NCBI GenBank assembly: GCA_030544235.1
Contig: CM060471.1
Coordinates: 7,218,848 to 7,282,847, forward strand
Origin: Lepturacanthus savala
Taxonomy: Eukaryota > Chordata > Actinopteri > Scombriformes > Trichiuridae
DNA: 64,000 nucleotides
Reading direction: 5' to 3'
Positions 34,762 through 44,741 of this stretch are shown in pieces (the stretch's first letter is position 1; every line of letters begins with the position of its first letter). Position numbers and translations under genes: made by a program. The notes under the pieces were generated by a model, which made no database searches, had not been told where the DNA came from, and saw only the letters and a program-made list of their open reading frames with translations.

Positions 34762-34802
34762 ATGAGGAAAAAGCAGGTATAGAAGATGACTGACTGACTG
34801 TT
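34762..34802 (+). mobile_element. Distal half of the SINE split by the hAT-like element
   Basis: ATGAGGAAAAAGCAGGTATA then GAAGATGACTGACTGACTG is the 3' tail of the same SINE family as 61794-62164, here on the plus strand. The matching proximal fragment is 33367-33395 (AATCCCCACAACCTTAATGA), interrupted at ATGAGGAA. Confidence 0.78.
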
Positions 34803-35099
34803 TGATTGAAATGTTGTCATGGCGATAATGGTCATAAATGTAGTTGGGAGGGGCGGGAATGGGCAGGATTAAGGAAGAAAACAATATCACACATGGCTCC
34901 ACTACATGTCTTCCTTGTTCTTAAAGTCTACCTGACAATGCTGTAATTTGTCACTACAAAAAAGTTCAATGTTGTTATTTGTAACATGACCAGGACAAAA
35001 AAACAAAAAAAAAAAACAAACAAAAAACAGCATTAACATGTTGTGTTTGGAACTGAGTTAAATATATTCAGGATTTTTACTAATAAAACTAAAAAAGCT
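34803..35099. other. Unassigned DNA
   Basis: Contains an A/CAAA-rich run at 34996-35030. Nothing recognised. Confidence 0.4.
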
Positions 35100-35442
35100 C
35101 ATTAGAACTTTGTATTAATGTGCTGAGCAGAAACTGAGAAGAAAAATAAAACTCCTCTTGAAGCTGCACACTGTGTAATTGTGCAGCCGCGTGTGGACGT
35201 CTGCGCATGTGGATGCTTAAAGAAAGGAAAGCTGCGGGAGCTGCTGCGTGCCTGAATACGTTTAATTATTGTGAGCAGATTATCCTCCGTGTCATGTGTC
35301 AATGAAACCCTAATCTGATTCTCTCCACCCAGAAGGAGTTTGCATCTACTCGCTTTTTTGCTTCGCTTCGCTTTTTTTTTTTGTCCCTCATGCCATAAAT
35401 CCTCACAAACGTGAACTGATGAGTGTTAAACCCATGGTGTGA
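35100..35442. promoter_or_regulatory. Candidate conserved non-coding element
   Basis: Unique sequence with CpG and a TTTAATTATTG core (about 35260), just outside the nested transposon block. Inference only. Confidence 0.27.
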
Positions 35443-36560
35443 CACACCCGCAGTGTTGGGCAAGTTACTCCAAAACTGTAATGCATTATTTATTACTTTG
35501 CATTTCAATATTACTGTGTTTAAAATGTAAGGCATTACACTACTATCGCATTACTTTTAAGTTACTCTTACTAAAATAACTGGAAATATGGATTTAGTGA
35601 TCTAAATATAGCTCAATGTGTCATTATTGCTGCTTGTCACAAGGATCTTACTGGCAGTTCTTGATGCTGAAGAATCTCAGAGCAGGAGAACGTTCATTTT
35701 ATTTGTTTTGTGGTTTTATCTCCACTCTCATGTTAACTTCATGTTACAATGGCATCTCTGTAAATGTTAAATTACTGCTGCTATTTCAGGAAGTGGACAG
35801 TACTTTAGGTACAGCACACAAAGTACATTTGACTACACGATTGTCTTCAGATCCTCATGTTTCAGAAATGTAAAGTAATGAGCATATGCTACAGCTGCTC
35901 AGTTATGGAAAAAATCATTATGATGATTATTTTGGTCAATATTGTTGTGTTGCCATGTAGATATCACCTTATAGCAAATATTGCATGTTATGTTCCCATA
36001 TAAGAAATGTTCTTATTTTAAAAGGAAAAGCCCTGTTTTTTCTCAGTGAAGATAACTTTAAACTAATCAGAAATACATTCTATACATTGCTAATGTGGTA
36101 AATGACTATTCTAGCTGCAAATGTCTGGTTTTTGGTGCATCAATATCTACATAGGTGTATAGAGGCCCATTTCCAGCAACTATCACTCCAGTGTTCTAAT
36201 GGTACAATGTGTTTGCTCATTGTGTCAGAAGGCTAATGGATAATTAGAAAACCCATTAGAAGCAATTAGAAGCTATAAAACATGTCTCCACTCATGCTCT
36301 CTCGCTCTCTCACTTGCTCTCTCGCTCTTACGCACTCGCATGCACTCAAACTCATTTTCTCTCTTTCAGAAACTGTGTAATGACAAGTGTCACATATTGT
36401 TTCAATTCGATTGTATGATTTTGGAGATCGTATGACAGGCAAATCGAAATTGTGATTAAAATTCACTTAAGTGCACAGCCTTAGCATGTGCCCATCTGAA
36501 GAATGTACTATCCCGACGTTTTTCTGCAGGTTCGCGCATCTGCGGCAGGACAACTTCAAT

Positions 36561-36565
36561 CCAGG
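36561..36565. other. Target-site duplication, left copy
   Basis: CCAGG, repeated exactly at 44579-44583 just beyond the 3' LTR. Five bases is within the range expected for BEL/Pao integrase. Confidence 0.92.
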
Positions 36566-37227
36566 TGTAAAGGACCACACTAGTCCTTCTGTGTTTTGTT
36601 TTGTCAGAGTAAAATTGAAATTTGTCTTTTCATTACGTCCTTATTTAGGAAATCTAATTTTAATTTATTAAATAATGCTTCTATTTTTGTGTACTTAAAA
36701 TAATTATTTATTTACTTGAATAATTATTGTGCTGTGTGTGAATCTTTGGATTAAATGAATTTTTGTCCTTTGAGTGACACCGTAGCTCCACAAGAGGGAG
36801 ATGGGTAAAAGGTAAGCCAACAGGTGTTGGTAATGAGGAAGCTGTTTTGTTTGAGCCTGGGTTACAAAAGTTTGTTCTCCAGGCTCCAGCTTAACTCTGC
36901 TTCATTTGCACAAAAGGGACTGTGATGCTTGGTTAAGAAGAAAAGACTGAAAATTTAAGCATCCTTGGTCAGCGCAGTGAGGTATGTTTTATCTATTTGA
37001 AACATTGTATTATTGAGTTGTATTAGTGTGTATGTAATACTTTGAATGTTTAATATTGATGTGTAAATCATGTTGTACCGTGTGACTTGTATGGTGACTT
37101 GTTCGTTGTTTTTTTTTTATGTTTGTATACCCCGACAAACAGTTTTCACGGTGCCATGGTGAAACAAAAATAAAGGACACCTGACGCATCAGTCGAGACT
37201 CTCTTTGGGGATCCAAGGGTTGCTACA
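36566..37227 (+). repeat. 5' LTR of BEL/Pao retrotransposon
   Basis: A 662-bp LTR starting TGTAAAGGACCAC and ending TGCTACA. I compared it by eye with 43917-44578 and saw no difference, including the run of ten T near 37110. A polyadenylation signal AATAAA lies at 37169-37174, near the 3' end as expected for an R/U5 boundary. The minus-strand open frame that recurs in both LTRs simply reflects their identity. Confidence 0.95.
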
Positions 37228-37779
37228 GTGAAAACTCAACGCTACATCTGGGTCATCTGCTGGGTCGTTCCTGCCGGCTTCACTTTAGAAGACAAAGCCT
37301 GCTGTGTGTTACCATCTTAAACAGAGACTTCAGATGCGGTGAGAGAACTCAAATAAAGGAATAATTCCTGATGAACTGAACTTTCTCTGCGCAGTCCTTC
37401 ATCTGATCCAAGTGATGGGTATAATGACTTTGGTTGCAAATGAAGTTTGAGTTAAATGCTTGAGAAGATTTGGTTATCTGAAATGCTTGAAATGCTTAAA
37501 GTAAAGTGAATGTTAAATGGGTTTATTTCAAATGCAAATGTTCATGTTTATCTTTGTTTGAAATTACATGGTTAAGAGAAGCCTTTTTTACATTTTGAAG
37601 TTAAAGCAAACAAGCTCAGGCTCATTGAATGCAGTTTAAACAGCCTAATGATTTGTGATGGGTCGATTTCTTTCTTTCTCAGTGGTTTAATGTGAGGTGC
37701 AACAACACTTATTAAGACAGCTCCATTTTAGTTTATCACTTAAAAATAATTGCAATCACATAAAAATTCTAAATTAAAA
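37228..37779 (+). other. BEL/Pao 5' leader
   Basis: Non-coding leader between the 5' LTR and the first in-frame ATG. It has stops in all forward frames and should contain the primer-binding site and packaging signals. No sequence complementary to a tRNA 3' end could be assigned with confidence. TGGGTCATC at 37249 is one candidate. Confidence 0.6.
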
Positions 37780-40700
37780 ATGTCAGTAACACAAGGAAAG
37801 GGTAAATCCATGGGTGAGAAAGATGTCTCTGAAGAACCTCCAGTAACAGAAGGAAAATCAGTTGGTGCACAAAAAGTGGTCTCTGGTACTCGTGAAAGGA
37901 AACTCACTGAAGGAGGCCAACAGATGCGTGAAGAACAAGCAAAAAAGCATGTAAAAGCATTCTTAAAATCCTATGACTCTTGGAAGAGGATAGCAAAAGA
38001 ATGTAGAAAACGTCTAAAGCAATTCTGTTCAAAGGAGGATCTTGATAAAATAAATGAGTACATTCAAAGTGGATATGACCTCGTACATCAAAATTATGAG
38101 CCATTACAACGAAACTCAACTAAAACTCTTGATGTTGTGCGGAAAATGGATGCTTGTAATACACTGACAACAGAAATATGTGATATAGTGAGTAAACGAA
38201 TGGAAGTGGGCATAACTCAAGACACCTTTAAATCAGAAGCTGAAAAACAAAGAGTGAGAATGATTTTAAACAGAGATGAATACAAATCTATCTTTGGTGG
38301 AACAAACACTGAAAGTGTCATCTCAGACGGACTTGAAGGATCAGATGAAGTGTCCATTTCCAACTCTCGGGCTTCCAGTAAAAGAGCAGATGCGGAAGCG
38401 GAGCTTGCAGCCAAACAAGAGCAAGCAAAGTCTATGGGGGAGATACAAGCTCAATGGAGTAAACTGACTAAACTGGAAAGTGAATGGAAACTTCATGAGT
38501 CACAGGTGATGGCCGAAATGAGGCAAAAACAAATGGAAGTTGAGTGGAAACTAGAGGAGGAGAAATCAAAGCTGAAAATGATGCAAGCAGATATGGATGT
38601 CAAGGTGGCTGCAGCTCGTGCTCGAACATATGAGAAATATGAAGGTGGAGTGGGAAATGAAGTGAGGGAGCGCCATGAATTAGCCCCTGTTGAAACCCCT
38701 CCAATTATGAATTCAAATCTAAATCGGCCCGTGAGTGCAGGAGCCACAGTGTCTCAATCACAGACACCATCACGGAGTGAAACGGCCGGACTGGCTGAAG
38801 CAATTGCAAGTTCACTAACCTTAAATCGCCTTCCTGTTCCTGAACCAGCTGTCTTCTCTGGTGATCCTCTGAAATTTGTTGACTTTAAGATGTCTTTCCT
38901 AACCCTAATTGGTAGAAAACCGATCCCTGCCAGTGAAAAGATGCTTTACCTGAAAAGCTACCTTACAGGAGAGGCACACCAAGCCGTGGAGGGATTCTTC
39001 TACCGCAGCTCCGAAGATGCATATGAGGGTGCCTGGGCAGTTTTAGAGGACCGCTATGGTAATCCATTTGTTGTACAAAAGGCATTCAGAGACAAACTAA
39101 TGAAATGGCCTAAGATTAATTCAAATGATTCTTCTGCATTAAGAGGGTTTGCGGATTTCTTAAAAAGCTGTGCAGAAGCTATGCCTCATGTTAAAGGACT
39201 GGCCATACTGAATGATTGTGAGGAAAATCATAAGCTCTTGAAAAAGCTGCCAGATTGGGTTGTACGAAAATGGAGTAGGATTGCTGTAGAAGAGCTTGAC
39301 AAATTTGGTGAATACCCAGCCTTCAAACACTTCGCTGAGTTTGTGATAAAAGAGGCCCGAATAGCCTGTAACCCCATAGCCTCTCCCTTCCTTCTGAATT
39401 CTAGAGCTCCAGATGAGAAGCTATCTAAGAGAACCAAGGCCTTTAGCACAAGTGCCCAGTTAAAAGAAACAATGTTATTTCTCAGGCCCAGGCTACCTTG
39501 CCTCATATGCAAAGAAGAATCGCACGGCATAGCCAAGTGTCCAGTGTTTGCTGCAAAGCCTATGGCAGATAAAAGGACATTCATACATCAAAATCAGCTT
39601 TGCTTTGGATGTTTACGTAAGGGCCACATCACAAAAGACTGTAGAACAAAGCACATCTGTGGAGTGTGTGGCCACCGCCATCCAACATGTTTGCATGATG
39701 AGAGAGTGAAAAAACCTGGGGAGGCCACAATGAAAGGTGTCACTTCCACAGAGGGGCAAGTATCTCAGGAGATCCATAAAGTCAACTCTCATACTGTCAT
39801 TAGAGAGGCATCTGCCACTTCAAGCATTGTTCCTGTTTATTTGTCATCTGCGAATGAACCTGAAAAGGAAATTCTCACTTATGCTCTTCTTGATACACAG
39901 AGTGATTCAACCTTTGTCCTGGAAGATCTTGCCAGAGAGCTGAATGTAGCCACTCAACCACTACGGTTGAAACTAAGTACAATGACTGCTGTAGATACAG
40001 TTATACCTAGTCACAGTGTAGTTGGCCTGCAAGTTAGAAGCTTCCATAATGACAACCGCATTCTGTTACGCCAAGTTTATACACGTGATTTCATCCCAGT
40101 TGACAAATCCTGTGTACCAACTAAATCTACAGCTTTACAATGGTCTCATCTTAAACACCTGGCACATGAGTTGCCATCACTTCAAGACTGTGATGTGGGC
40201 CTCCTAATAGGCTATGACTGTCCTTCAGCTTTAGCACCTCTAGAGGTCATCATTGGAAATGAGAATGAGCCATTCGCACAAAAGACTGAGTTAGGATGGA
40301 GCATTATAGGTGCAGCAAATCCACATCTGGACAGACAAGGAAGTCAGAGGTTCGTGCACAGAGTTGCTGTGAAGGAGATTGCCATGCCAACTGCTGCAGA
40401 CATCCTGAGAGTTTTAGAGTCAGACTTCAGTGAGAGAAATTCAGAGTGCAAACTTGTCTCCCAAGATGATGTGCGCTTTATTGAGCTTCTTAGTGAAACC
40501 ATCCGACAGAGGCCAGATGGCCATTTAGAAATGCCTCTCCCGTTCAAGGGCCAAAGTCCTCCCCTACTGCCAAATAATAAAAAACTGGCCACAATTCGTC
40601 TTCAGCACTTGAAAAGAAAGTTAAAAGCCAATCAGCAGTTCCATGATCATTATAAAACCTTTATGGAGGATGTGATCAGCAATGGTGATGCAGAGCTAGT

Positions 40701-43700
40701 TCCAGAGACAGCTGTTGGGGATGTCTGTTGGTATATACCTCACCATGGCATATACCACCCTAAGAAACCTGGCAAGTTAAGGGTGGTATTCGATTGCTCA
40801 GCTAAATATAAGGGCATCTCCCTCAATGACACCTTACTGACTGGCCCTGACCTCATTAACTCTCTGGTGGGAGTCCTCTGCCGTTTCAGAAAGGAAGCAG
40901 TAGCTATCATCTGCGATATTGAAAGGATGTTCCACCAATTCTTCGTCACACCTAAGAACCGCAGTTATTTGAGGTTTCTATGGTGGGAGCATGGAGACCT
41001 TGAAAATGACCCAAAGGAATATCAGATGGCTGTCCACCTTTTTGGTGCTGCATCTTCCCCAGGCTGTGCCAATTTCGGCTTGAAGTTCTTGGCCCAACAG
41101 TATGAGTCTGACTATCCCTCTGCAGCTGCCTTTGTTGCAAACAGCTTTTATGTTGATGATGGGCTTTTGAGTGTTCCCTCAATGAAAGAAGCCTCTGAAT
41201 TGATCATTGAAGCCCAGCAATTGTGCAAAAAAGGGGGCTTAAGGCTCCACAAATTCAACTCAAATAAGAGAGAAGTTCTCAGCTGTGTAGATCCATCCGA
41301 GAGAGCCACAGGTGTTAAATGCCTGGACCTCACCCAAGAATCTGCCTCTGTGGAACATGCTCTGGGACTTCAGTGGTCAGTCAAAAGTGACCATTTCAGT
41401 TTTAATGTGAATGTAAAAGACAAGCCTGACACCCGCCGTGGCATTCTGTCCATAGTGGCCTCCTTGTACGACCCGCTGGGGTTTATGGCCCCATTTGTTC
41501 TGAGTGGCAAGTGCATCCTCCAGGAGCTCTGTCGCAGACATGTCCAGTGGGATGATCCACTTTCTGATGACTTGCGTCCACGGTGGGAGGAGTGGAAGGC
41601 TGGCCTTGAAGGGTTGAGAGAAGTCTCAATCCCCAGATGTTATCATCCACCCCAGTTTGGTAACATTGTGAGTGTCGAATTGCACCACTTTTCAGACGCT
41701 AGCAGTGTAGGATATGGTGCATGTTCTTACATTCGATACAAAAATGATCACGACAAAGTCTACTGCAGCCTCGTTATGGCTAAGGCTAGGGTTGCCCCCT
41801 CAAAGGTCACCAGCATTCCTCGTTTGGAACTTTCAGCTGCCGTGCTTGCATCCAGACTGAGCGTTTTGCTAAAATCAGAACTGAACATGGAAATTAATGA
41901 TGAATTCTTCTGGACAGATTCTAAAGTCACTCTAGCATACATCAATAATGAGGCACGCAGGTTCCATGTGTTCGTTGCAAACCGTGTCCAGTCAATAAGG
42001 GAGAATACTAACCCAAGCCAATGGCATTATGTTGACACTGCAGAGAACCCAGCCGATCATGCCTCTAGGGGGCTTAGGGCATCTCAGATTCAATCCTCTA
42101 ACTGGCTGTCTGGACCTGAGTTCCTGTGGGAAGAAGAGTTGCAACTTGAACCCTGCGAGTCCAATAACCTTCTGGTCGGTGACCCAGAAGTGAAGGCCAT
42201 ACAAGTGTTTACCTCAAGCACAAGCAAGTGCACAGACATGCTCGAGCGACTGTCTAGAGTATCATCCTGGACAACGCTCCTCAAGGTAGTGGCAAGAATT
42301 AAAAGACTTGCCTCTAGACAAAAGTATCGCTCAGATGTTGTGACTGTTGAAGAACGTGAAAATGCAGCCAAAATATTGATAAGCCTTGTCCAAAAGCAGT
42401 CATTCAGCAAAGAGATCAAAACACTTGAAATGGGGCACAGTCTTCCAAGTTCCAGTCCTCTCTTTCGGCTTGATCCAATTTTGAGGGAGGGCATACTCCA
42501 CGTTGGTGGAAGATTGAAACATGCGTGTCTAAGTGAAGAGTTTTGTCATCCCATCATTGTGCCAAATAAGAGTCACATTACACAGCTTATTCTGTCACAC
42601 TATCACTCTCAAGTATGCCATCAGGGCAGGAGTCAAACACAAATGGAGCTCAGAGCAAATGGATTCTGGATCCTTGGCTGCAGCACATTGGTCTCAAAGT
42701 TCATTTATAAGTGTGTGCAATGCCGAAAACTGAGGCGCCCTGTTGAAGAACAGCGGATGGCTGAGCTGCCCAAAGAACGCGTTGAGGAATCTGCTCCTTT
42801 TACAAATTGTGGGATGGATTGCTTTGGTCCATTTATCATTAAGAGAAACCGCAAGGAACATAAGAGGTATGGCTTGATACTCACTTGTCTTTATTCTCGA
42901 GCTGTGCATGTCGAGATGTTGGAAGATCTGTCCACTGATTCGTTTATCAATGCACTTAGGTGTTTCATCAGTCTAAGAGGAGCTGTGCGGCAACTCCACT
43001 GTGACCAGGGCAGAAATTTTGTAGGTGCCAAGAATGAATTAAAAGGAGCACTCAAACAGTGTGATCAGCAGGCCCTGGAAAATTTCCTGGCTGAGAAGCA
43101 ATGTGAGTTTGTTTTCAGTGCTCCCTCAGCAAGTCATGCAGGTGGTGTTTGGGAGCGCCAAATACGCACCATACGAAATGTCCTGAATGCCACATTAACC
43201 CAAAGTGCAGGTAGGCTTGATGATTCCTCTCTGAGAACACTGTTTTATGAGGCCATGGCTATTGTCAACAGCCGCCCTCTGAGCACGGATGGAATAAACG
43301 ACCCTAACTCTCTTGAGCCTTTAACACCCAACCATCTCATTCTAATGAAATCAAAATTGGCCCTTCCACCTCCCGGCAAGTTTGTTAAAGAGGATGTATA
43401 TGGCACCAAAAGATGGCGACGAGTTCAGTATCTGATTGAGCAGTTCTGGAATCGATGGAGAAGAGAGTACTTGTCCAACATCTCCATACGACAAAAGTGG
43501 CATGTCCCCCGACGTAATCTCCAAGTGAATGATGTGGTCATCATCAAAGAAGAAATCCTCTCAAGGAACCAGTGGCAGTTGGCACGGGTGGTGGATACAA
43601 CAGAAGATAGTGACGGATTGGTGCGAAGAGTTAAAGTGCAAGTGGGGACCCCGAGATCACTCAAAACTAATTCCCCATCCAAACCCTCAATCATAGAAAG

Positions 43701-43740
43701 ACCAATACAAAAGCTAGTGTTGCTTCTTGAAAGTGAATAG
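37780..43740 (+). CDS. BEL/Pao gag-pol polyprotein
   Basis: One uninterrupted frame of 1,986 codons from the ATG at 37780; an upstream in-frame TTG at 37750 is not a likely start. Domains, numbered from that ATG: charged coiled-coil-like segment about 197-290; DUF1759-like gag core about 351-500 (LPVPEPAVFSGDP); zinc knuckles CX2CX4HX4C at 574-587 and 608-621, with a third Cys/His cluster at 627-639; aspartic protease with LLDTQSD, Asp705; reverse transcriptase with Asp1046 and YVDD at 1124-1127; RNase H acidic residues Asp1306, Glu1350, Asp1380 and Asp1426; integrase zinc finger His1609, His1614, Cys1645, Cys1648; integrase DDE Asp1680, Asp1742, Glu1792; C-terminal DUF5641-like region about 1830-1970. 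The length and order are those of a full BEL polyprotein. Gag and pol are fused without a frameshift. No disabling change was seen, so it is probably functional. Confidence 0.96.
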   Translation: MSVTQGKGKSMGEKDVSEEPPVTEGKSVGAQKVVSGTRERKLTEGGQQMREEQAKKHVKAFLKSYDSWKRIAKECRKRLKQFCSKEDLDKINEYIQSGYDLVHQNYEPLQRNSTKTLDVVRKMDACNTLTTEICDIVSKRMEVGITQDTFKSEAEKQRVRMILNRDEYKSIFGGTNTESVISDGLEGSDEVSISNSRASSKRADAEAELAAKQEQAKSMGEIQAQWSKLTKLESEWKLHESQVMAEMRQKQMEVEWKLEEEKSKLKMMQADMDVKVAAARARTYEKYEGGVGNEVRERHELAPVETPPIMNSNLNRPVSAGATVSQSQTPSRSETAGLAEAIASSLTLNRLPVPEPAVFSGDPLKFVDFKMSFLTLIGRKPIPASEKMLYLKSYLTGEAHQAVEGFFYRSSEDAYEGAWAVLEDRYGNPFVVQKAFRDKLMKWPKINSNDSSALRGFADFLKSCAEAMPHVKGLAILNDCEENHKLLKKLPDWVVRKWSRIAVEELDKFGEYPAFKHFAEFVIKEARIACNPIASPFLLNSRAPDEKLSKRTKAFSTSAQLKETMLFLRPRLPCLICKEESHGIAKCPVFAAKPMADKRTFIHQNQLCFGCLRKGHITKDCRTKHICGVCGHRHPTCLHDERVKKPGEATMKGVTSTEGQVSQEIHKVNSHTVIREASATSSIVPVYLSSANEPEKEILTYALLDTQSDSTFVLEDLARELNVATQPLRLKLSTMTAVDTVIPSHSVVGLQVRSFHNDNRILLRQVYTRDFIPVDKSCVPTKSTALQWSHLKHLAHELPSLQDCDVGLLIGYDCPSALAPLEVIIGNENEPFAQKTELGWSIIGAANPHLDRQGSQRFVHRVAVKEIAMPTAADILRVLESDFSERNSECKLVSQDDVRFIELLSETIRQRPDGHLEMPLPFKGQSPPLLPNNKKLATIRLQHLKRKLKANQQFHDHYKTFMEDVISNGDAELVPETAVGDVCWYIPHHGIYHPKKPGKLRVVFDCSAKYKGISLNDTLLTGPDLINSLVGVLCRFRKEAVAIICDIERMFHQFFVTPKNRSYLRFLWWEHGDLENDPKEYQMAVHLFGAASSPGCANFGLKFLAQQYESDYPSAAAFVANSFYVDDGLLSVPSMKEASELIIEAQQLCKKGGLRLHKFNSNKREVLSCVDPSERATGVKCLDLTQESASVEHALGLQWSVKSDHFSFNVNVKDKPDTRRGILSIVASLYDPLGFMAPFVLSGKCILQELCRRHVQWDDPLSDDLRPRWEEWKAGLEGLREVSIPRCYHPPQFGNIVSVELHHFSDASSVGYGACSYIRYKNDHDKVYCSLVMAKARVAPSKVTSIPRLELSAAVLASRLSVLLKSELNMEINDEFFWTDSKVTLAYINNEARRFHVFVANRVQSIRENTNPSQWHYVDTAENPADHASRGLRASQIQSSNWLSGPEFLWEEELQLEPCESNNLLVGDPEVKAIQVFTSSTSKCTDMLERLSRVSSWTTLLKVVARIKRLASRQKYRSDVVTVEERENAAKILISLVQKQSFSKEIKTLEMGHSLPSSSPLFRLDPILREGILHVGGRLKHACLSEEFCHPIIVPNKSHITQLILSHYHSQVCHQGRSQTQMELRANGFWILGCSTLVSKFIYKCVQCRKLRRPVEEQRMAELPKERVEESAPFTNCGMDCFGPFIIKRNRKEHKRYGLILTCLYSRAVHVEMLEDLSTDSFINALRCFISLRGAVRQLHCDQGRNFVGAKNELKGALKQCDQQALENFLAEKQCEFVFSAPSASHAGGVWERQIRTIRNVLNATLTQSAGRLDDSSLRTLFYEAMAIVNSRPLSTDGINDPNSLEPLTPNHLILMKSKLALPPPGKFVKEDVYGTKRWRRVQYLIEQFWNRWRREYLSNISIRQKWHVPRRNLQVNDVVIIKEEILSRNQWQLARVVDTTEDSDGLVRRVKVQVGTPRSLKTNSPSKPSIIERPIQKLVLLLESE

Positions 43741-43916
43741 GATAAACACTGAAGAGTACATACATACATATTACCTAACAGCTGACATCCATAACTCACT
43801 ACTTGAACATGCATGTATTTTATGCTTACTTGCAACTGTTAGGGGTGGTGGCTGGTCTGTAGAAGAATTATGGGAATCATGTATGATATGTGTCAAGATG
43901 ACATGATTGGTGGGAG
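43741..43916 (+). other. BEL/Pao 3' untranslated segment and polypurine-tract candidate
   Basis: A 176-bp spacer between the pol stop and the 3' LTR, too short for an envelope gene. It ends with GGTGGGAG next to the LTR, a weak polypurine tract. Confidence 0.7.
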
Positions 43917-44578
43917 TGTAAAGGACCACACTAGTCCTTCTGTGTTTTGTTTTGTCAGAGTAAAATTGAAATTTGTCTTTTCATTACGTCCTTATTTAGG
44001 AAATCTAATTTTAATTTATTAAATAATGCTTCTATTTTTGTGTACTTAAAATAATTATTTATTTACTTGAATAATTATTGTGCTGTGTGTGAATCTTTGG
44101 ATTAAATGAATTTTTGTCCTTTGAGTGACACCGTAGCTCCACAAGAGGGAGATGGGTAAAAGGTAAGCCAACAGGTGTTGGTAATGAGGAAGCTGTTTTG
44201 TTTGAGCCTGGGTTACAAAAGTTTGTTCTCCAGGCTCCAGCTTAACTCTGCTTCATTTGCACAAAAGGGACTGTGATGCTTGGTTAAGAAGAAAAGACTG
44301 AAAATTTAAGCATCCTTGGTCAGCGCAGTGAGGTATGTTTTATCTATTTGAAACATTGTATTATTGAGTTGTATTAGTGTGTATGTAATACTTTGAATGT
44401 TTAATATTGATGTGTAAATCATGTTGTACCGTGTGACTTGTATGGTGACTTGTTCGTTGTTTTTTTTTTATGTTTGTATACCCCGACAAACAGTTTTCAC
44501 GGTGCCATGGTGAAACAAAAATAAAGGACACCTGACGCATCAGTCGAGACTCTCTTTGGGGATCCAAGGGTTGCTACA
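43917..44578 (+). repeat. 3' LTR of BEL/Pao retrotransposon
   Basis: A 662-bp copy of 36566-37227, offset by 7,351 bases. It ends TGCTACA and is followed directly by CCAGG (44579-44583). The polyadenylation signal AATAAA lies at 44520-44525. Confidence 0.95.
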
Positions 44579-44741
44579 CCAGGTTAAAACTGCATTGTAA
44601 TGCTTGTGACTGACATTTGTACCAAGTTAAATATTACCTTTTTTTTCTTTAATGCCTTACATTACTAAGCTACAGCAAAAATAAATGCATTACAGTAATT
44701 TATTACTTTTGGAACACATTACTCCCAAAACTGCACGCCCG

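Larger units (their letters stand above)
36566..44578 (+). mobile_element. Complete BEL/Pao LTR retrotransposon
   Basis: An 8,013-bp element with two identical-looking 662-bp LTRs, a 5-bp CCAGG duplication and one intact gag-pol frame. There is no envelope frame between the end of pol (43740) and the 3' LTR (43917). A purine-rich GGTGGGAG (43909-43916) directly before the 3' LTR is a short polypurine-tract candidate. A primer-binding site is less clear: the LTR is followed by GTGAAAACTC and not by TGG, and the first TGG is at 37249. By the domain order protease-RT-RNase H-integrase and the Pao-type protease and integrase segments it is BEL/Pao and not Gypsy or Copia. Identical LTRs imply very recent insertion. 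Confidence 0.95.
35451..44733. mobile_element. hAT-like element split by the BEL/Pao insertion
   Basis: The left end CAGTGTTGGGCAAGTTACTC and the right end (read inward on the opposite strand) CAGTTTTGGGAGTAATG are inverted. Both continue with the AATGCATTA / TTATTACTTT words of a common teleost MITE. Flanks are CACACCCG (35443-35450) and CACGCCCG (44734-44741), an 8-bp duplication with one mismatch. Subtracting the 8,018 bp of retrotransposon plus one target duplication leaves about 1,265 bp of original element, at 35451-36565 and 44584-44733. I see no transposase in the remaining parts. Confidence 0.75.

Noticed and set aside
37010..37216. Minus-strand 68-codon frame that recurs at 44361-44567
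   Set aside because: The repetition is explained by LTR identity; there is no sign of an antisense gene.
37750..37779. Upstream start of the BEL polyprotein at a TTG codon
   Set aside because: The first in-frame ATG at 37780 is the natural start in a eukaryotic element.
43741..43916. Possible envelope gene after pol
   Set aside because: Only 176 bases remain before the 3' LTR and there is no suitable frame.
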